64,000 nt of DNA from Chitinophaga parva (GTDB lineage: Bacteria > Bacteroidota > Bacteroidia > Chitinophagales > Chitinophagaceae): NCBI RefSeq assembly GCF_003071345.1, contig NZ_QCYK01000003.1:744001-808000 (forward strand), written 5' to 3'. Below are positions 61,117 through 64,000 of the stretch, in pieces; within the stretch, counting starts at the first letter, position 1; every line of letters begins with the position of its first letter. A program made the position numbers and the translations under genes. The notes beneath the pieces were generated by a model. That model was given only the letters and a program-made list of their open reading frames with translations, was not told where the DNA came from and made no database searches.

Positions 61117-62316
61117 TCAGCCCGCTGCCACACTCCTTTTAGAACGTTCCCAGGTGGCGGACTGCATTTTCCGGTAAAATTTGAAGCTGCCCGCAATCAC
61201 CGCAATGTTCATAAATACAAAATAGAAGGGAACGTAGAGGTACTTCACCTTGATCTGGCGCAGCGCCAGCAGGTAGCCTGCAAAAGCAGCAGCATAAAAT
61301 AATAATTGGATTATTCCTGTAATATATATAAAATGGTAATATGTAGTGCCTGGTTTCATAAGCATAAGCAGCAGCAGGTTACTGATCCATGCAATGACCA
61401 GGCCCCATGGCACCAGTGTCCACCGCAGTACGCGGTGTGAGACATATTGCCAGGTGATGCGCGGATATTTAAACGGGTTCAGGAGTGGCAGCAGCCGGGA
61501 AATGGCCTGGTAGCCGCCTGCGGCGATCCTGGTCTTGCGCTTGTACTCTTCCTGCAGGGAGGCCGAGGCGGTTTCCTGCGCATAGGCTGCCGGCTCATAC
61601 GCTACTTTGTAGCCTTTCATATTGATGTGGAAGGAGAGCATGAAATCATCCAGGATGGTATCTGCCGGGAGCGCTTCGTACAGGGAAGTCCGGAGGGCAA
61701 TCAGCTCCCCGGCGGCGCCCATAACGCTGTATAATTCTGCATCCCATTTTTTGAGGAGGGACTCATATTTCCAGTACATGCCTTCTCCCTGCGACTCCGC
61801 GCCACCCGTGGTATTGAGCACTTTCTTTTCCCCGGCCACGGCACCGGTATCGGGCATACGAAAATGCGACACCAGTAATGTGGCGGCGTCAGGGTTTAAC
61901 ATGGTATTGGCATCTGATAAAATGACAACCGGGGTCCGCACAAACTGCATGGCCCGGTTAATAGCCATTGTTTTCCCGGCGCGTTGCGGTTCGTATAACA
62001 GGGTGATCTGTGGGTACTGCTTTATGATCTCATTGGTACGGTCTGTAGAGCCGTCGGTGATAAAAATATACTGCACCAGCTCCCCGGGATATTGGATGGC
62101 CAGGGTGTTCCGGATCTTGTCCCCGATAAAGTCTTCCTCGTTGTAAGCCGCCACCAGCAAGGTTATGGGCGGGGTGAAGGCTGCTGCCGGCGGGGCTGGT
62201 TGTTTTACCAGGATCCGTTTAGCCCGGATGAGGATAAACAGCAGCAGGGGGTATAGGATATAATGGTATCCTACTATGAACAGACTGGTAAAACAGATAG
62301 CGATTAATATTGACAT
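61117..62316 (-). CDS. Glycosyltransferase family 2, membrane-bound
   Basis: 399 residues from the ATG ending at 62316 (SILIAICFTSLFIVGYHYIL); the frame extends 89 codons upstream, but those residues are not family-like and cross a region of likely promoters. After one helix, the GT2 domain has ITLLVAAYNEEDFIGDKIRN, FITDGSTDRTNEI, VILSDANTMLNPDA and ILDDFMLSFHINMKG, with the TRIAAGGYQA block (QxxRW-like) later. Several membrane helices end the protein. It probably adds a sugar to a lipid carrier in exopolysaccharide synthesis. Confidence 0.9.
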   Translation of the reverse strand: MSILIAICFTSLFIVGYHYILYPLLLFILIRAKRILVKQPAPPAAAFTPPITLLVAAYNEEDFIGDKIRNTLAIQYPGELVQYIFITDGSTDRTNEIIKQYPQITLLYEPQRAGKTMAINRAMQFVRTPVVILSDANTMLNPDAATLLVSHFRMPDTGAVAGEKKVLNTTGGAESQGEGMYWKYESLLKKWDAELYSVMGAAGELIALRTSLYEALPADTILDDFMLSFHINMKGYKVAYEPAAYAQETASASLQEEYKRKTRIAAGGYQAISRLLPLLNPFKYPRITWQYVSHRVLRWTLVPWGLVIAWISNLLLLMLMKPGTTYYHFIYITGIIQLLFYAAAFAGYLLALRQIKVKYLYVPFYFVFMNIAVIAGSFKFYRKMQSATWERSKRSVAAG

Positions 62317-62713
62317 AAGGGGAAATGTTGGGGATGCTGCCTCCGGGGAGCAAAAGTAGATAATTTGATGAGAAGCATTTATAATTTGATGTGGAATTTT
62401 GAATTTGGGAGGCTTGCGGCGGGGTAATAAACCGTTTATAGCAAATTTTCTAACACTTACCGGAAAAAAACAGACGTTTACCAAAAAGAAATTTGAAATT
62501 TGGAGAAAAGAATAACTTTGTCCCCGTAATGATTCAGCCACAACGTTGAATGTTACTATGCCAATAAGGAACCGTTTTAACATCCCACCTCATATCCTCC
62601 ATAAAACCGCCGGATTCCTTAGTAATTAATTTGATACCACATCCCATTTAAAGCCTTCGGGAAAAGCATACCGGTGTATGCGGAGCCGATTAACAGTTCT
62701 TAAACGAAGGTAA
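62317..62713. other. Divergent spacer, GT2 and receiver genes
   Basis: No gene is supported in these 397 bases. It holds the receiver promoter and presumably the GT2 promoter; I cannot place the latter. Confidence 0.4.
62492..62520 (+). promoter_or_regulatory. Promoter, receiver gene
   Basis: TTTG at 62492-62495 and TAACTTTG at 62513-62520, 17 bases apart. The leader would be about 190 bases, so a second promoter nearer the gene is possible. Confidence 0.5.
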
Positions 62714-63103
62714 ATGAAAAAGACAATTTTGTTAGTAGATGATAGTATGCCAATGTTATTCTTACTGGAGGCGGTGCTTGGTAAGGAATACGCGATCGTA
62801 ACAGCACAGGACGGACTTGTAGCAATGTCCTGGTTAATGAATGGGAATAAACCAGACCTGATCGTTACAGATCTGCAGATGCCGAATATAGACGGATGGG
62901 AGTTATTGAATTATATCTCCGGTAGTTATTTGTTTCAGGACACCCCAGTGCTGGTGCTTTCCGGCTTTTATAAGGAAAACACCGGTGACCTTCACCTGAA
63001 ATGCCCCAATGTAAGAGAAGTAATACAGAAGCCTTTCGACCCCACCAAACTAATGCAGAAGATCGGCTACCTCTTGAGTGGTACGCTGTCTGTTTCTGCT
63101 TAG
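62714..63103 (+). CDS. Single-domain response regulator
   Basis: 129 residues, a receiver domain only. Conserved sites are D9 and D10 (ILLVDDSMP), the phosphorylated D53 (VTDLQMPNIDGW), S83 (VLSGFY) and K106 (QKPFDP). No output domain follows, so it acts by binding a partner or passing phosphate on. It lies 34 bases before the sugar transferase gene, whose N-terminal region looks like a degenerate receiver; the two products may interact. Confidence 0.92.
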   Translation: MKKTILLVDDSMPMLFLLEAVLGKEYAIVTAQDGLVAMSWLMNGNKPDLIVTDLQMPNIDGWELLNYISGSYLFQDTPVLVLSGFYKENTGDLHLKCPNVREVIQKPFDPTKLMQKIGYLLSGTLSVSA

Positions 63104-63137
63104 CACGCTGATATACCGACTACAAAAACACCTCATT

Positions 63138-64000
63138 ATGAACACCTTTACCGCTGATCTACTGAAAAACGAATACATTCAGACCGTTAACACGAAAGTG
63201 ATCACGCTGAATGCCCCCGATCGTGAGAAGTTTATATTGGTCGTAGGAACATCGAAAATGGAGCAGGCACTGCAGGAAAAAGGCTTTGCATTTATCCATG
63301 TGAAACAGCTAAAGGATGTCCGGAAAACGCTGACCGTTTTCCAGGAAATAACAAATGAAATGCCTGTAGCTGTAGTGTGCCAGTATGCAAAAGGATTGGA
63401 AAATAACCTGCAGGAGTACTGGAGCAATGGTGGGAGCTTCCCGCCGCTGGCCCAGATGCCCTTCTTTATCCTTGCGGATGAAAAGCCAATAGAAGATGTC
63501 CAGCATTTCCGTGCCCGGTTCCGCTTTGTGGATGATATCATCACTCCTAATGCCTGGGACCACCTGGAAGCGAAAATTGCTACTATCACCAAGTTTAAGA
63601 AGATCAGCAGTTTCCCCGCCGGCGAGCAGCAGGAGGTAGCCGCCCCAAGATACACCCGTCATTTCCTGAGCAACTTTATGAAACGTGGACTGGACCTGGT
63701 GGTGGCCCCGGCCATCCTGCTCCCGTTACTGCCGGTCATGCTGCTCATCGCATTGCTGATCCGGCTGGAATCCAAAGGCCCTGTCTTTTATGCAGCCACC
63801 CGCGCCGGCCGCAATTATAAAGTTTTCAAGTTCTATAAGTTCAGGACCATGGTGCCCGATGCCGATAAAAAGCTGAAGGAACTGCAACACCTGAATATGT
63901 ACACCGATAAAAAGGACGGCCCCGTATTCTTTAAAGTGTCCAACGATCCCCGCATTACCCGCCTGGGAAAATTCCTGCGCAATACCAGCCTGGATGAATT
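63138..64000 (+). CDS. Sugar transferase with receiver-like N-terminal domain (3' end outside window)
   Basis: About 287 residues are visible. Residues 1-165 form a domain with strand-helix order like a receiver (REKFILVVGTSKMEQAL, AVVCQYAKG, FFILADEKP) but without the acidic pocket or phosphorylated aspartate. From about 172 the bacterial sugar transferase domain begins: KRGLDLVVAPAILLPLLPVM, FYAATRAGRNYKVFKFYKFR, TMVPDADKK and DPRITRLGKFLRNTSLDE, as in PglC and WcaJ. These load the first sugar phosphate on undecaprenyl phosphate. The catalytic part continues past the edge. Confidence 0.88.
   Translation, partial: MNTFTADLLKNEYIQTVNTKVITLNAPDREKFILVVGTSKMEQALQEKGFAFIHVKQLKDVRKTLTVFQEITNEMPVAVVCQYAKGLENNLQEYWSNGGSFPPLAQMPFFILADEKPIEDVQHFRARFRFVDDIITPNAWDHLEAKIATITKFKKISSFPAGEQQEVAAPRYTRHFLSNFMKRGLDLVVAPAILLPLLPVMLLIALLIRLESKGPVFYAATRAGRNYKVFKFYKFRTMVPDADKKLKELQHLNMYTDKKDGPVFFKVSNDPRITRLGKFLRNTSLDE

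Noticed and set aside
62317..62583. 89-codon N-terminal extension of the glycosyltransferase
   Set aside because: Residues are not family-like and the membrane helix and GT2 fold start cleanly at the ATG ending at 62316.
1..64000. Insertion sequences, prophage or integrated element
   Set aside because: No transposase, integrase, phage structural gene or flanking direct repeat was seen.

Overview
The window looks like ordinary chromosome from a Bacteroidota bacterium, most likely Chitinophagaceae (Chitinophaga-like). Reasons: promoters with the Bacteroidota sigma-A -7 box TAnnTTTG (gyrA, recF, pdhA, rnpB, panB, panD), few Shine-Dalgarno sequences, a type IX secretion (T9SS) C-terminal sorting domain, and families typical of the phylum (DUF4252 pairs behind an ECF sigma factor, a DoxX/thioredoxin protein beside folP and DUF1599, panC-panD-LPG-synthase-like order, a short GT5 glycogen synthase divergent from panC). 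I see no insertion sequence, prophage, CRISPR array, tRNA or rRNA gene.

Layout. 0-5 kb: an ABC exporter cut by the window edge, folP, DUF1599, a DoxX-type membrane protein and a lone OppB-type permease. 5-8 kb: ECF sigma factor, probable anti-sigma protein and two DUF4252 proteins. 8-20 kb: housekeeping genes (DUF721, recF, pdhA, ribH, a LutA-like Fe-S protein, an EVE protein, a sirtuin, a saccharopine dehydrogenase-like protein, gyrA). 20-29 kb: exported proteins, an SGNH hydrolase, a dicarboxylate symporter with a SelW-like protein, an MFS pump that seems internally deleted, an AsmA-like protein and the RNase P RNA. 29-35 kb: a subtilase, a probable small RNA, and an aldehyde dehydrogenase beside a DUF1338 (2-oxoadipate dioxygenase/decarboxylase) protein. 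With the saccharopine dehydrogenase-like gene these suggest lysine breakdown through aminoadipate. 35-45 kb: panB, panC and panD interleaved with ppk and ppx, then glycogen synthase and metK. 45-64 kb: an exopolysaccharide region with a seven-gene minus-strand operon (Wzc-like, acyltransferase, a 35-residue membrane peptide, polymerase, short TolC-like protein, two hydrolases), a 2036-residue T9SS-secreted esterase, a glycosyltransferase, a lone receiver protein and a sugar transferase cut by the right edge.

The most unusual signal is between genes. At least four spacers carry paired, inverted arrays of 7-bp units (usually four units per arm) based on GTACAAC, and six of the eight arms begin 3-8 bases after a stop codon. 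A fifth spacer, behind panC, has the same layout (four heptads plus one base per arm, 4 bases after the stop codon) but a different heptad, GTCTTAG. Other spacers hold looser heptad runs (GGAAATT, TAACNAT, CTTANTA, CAATTTN). Sequence varies between loci while period, arm length and position stay constant, which suggests a shared process generates or maintains them. I know no described function for them.
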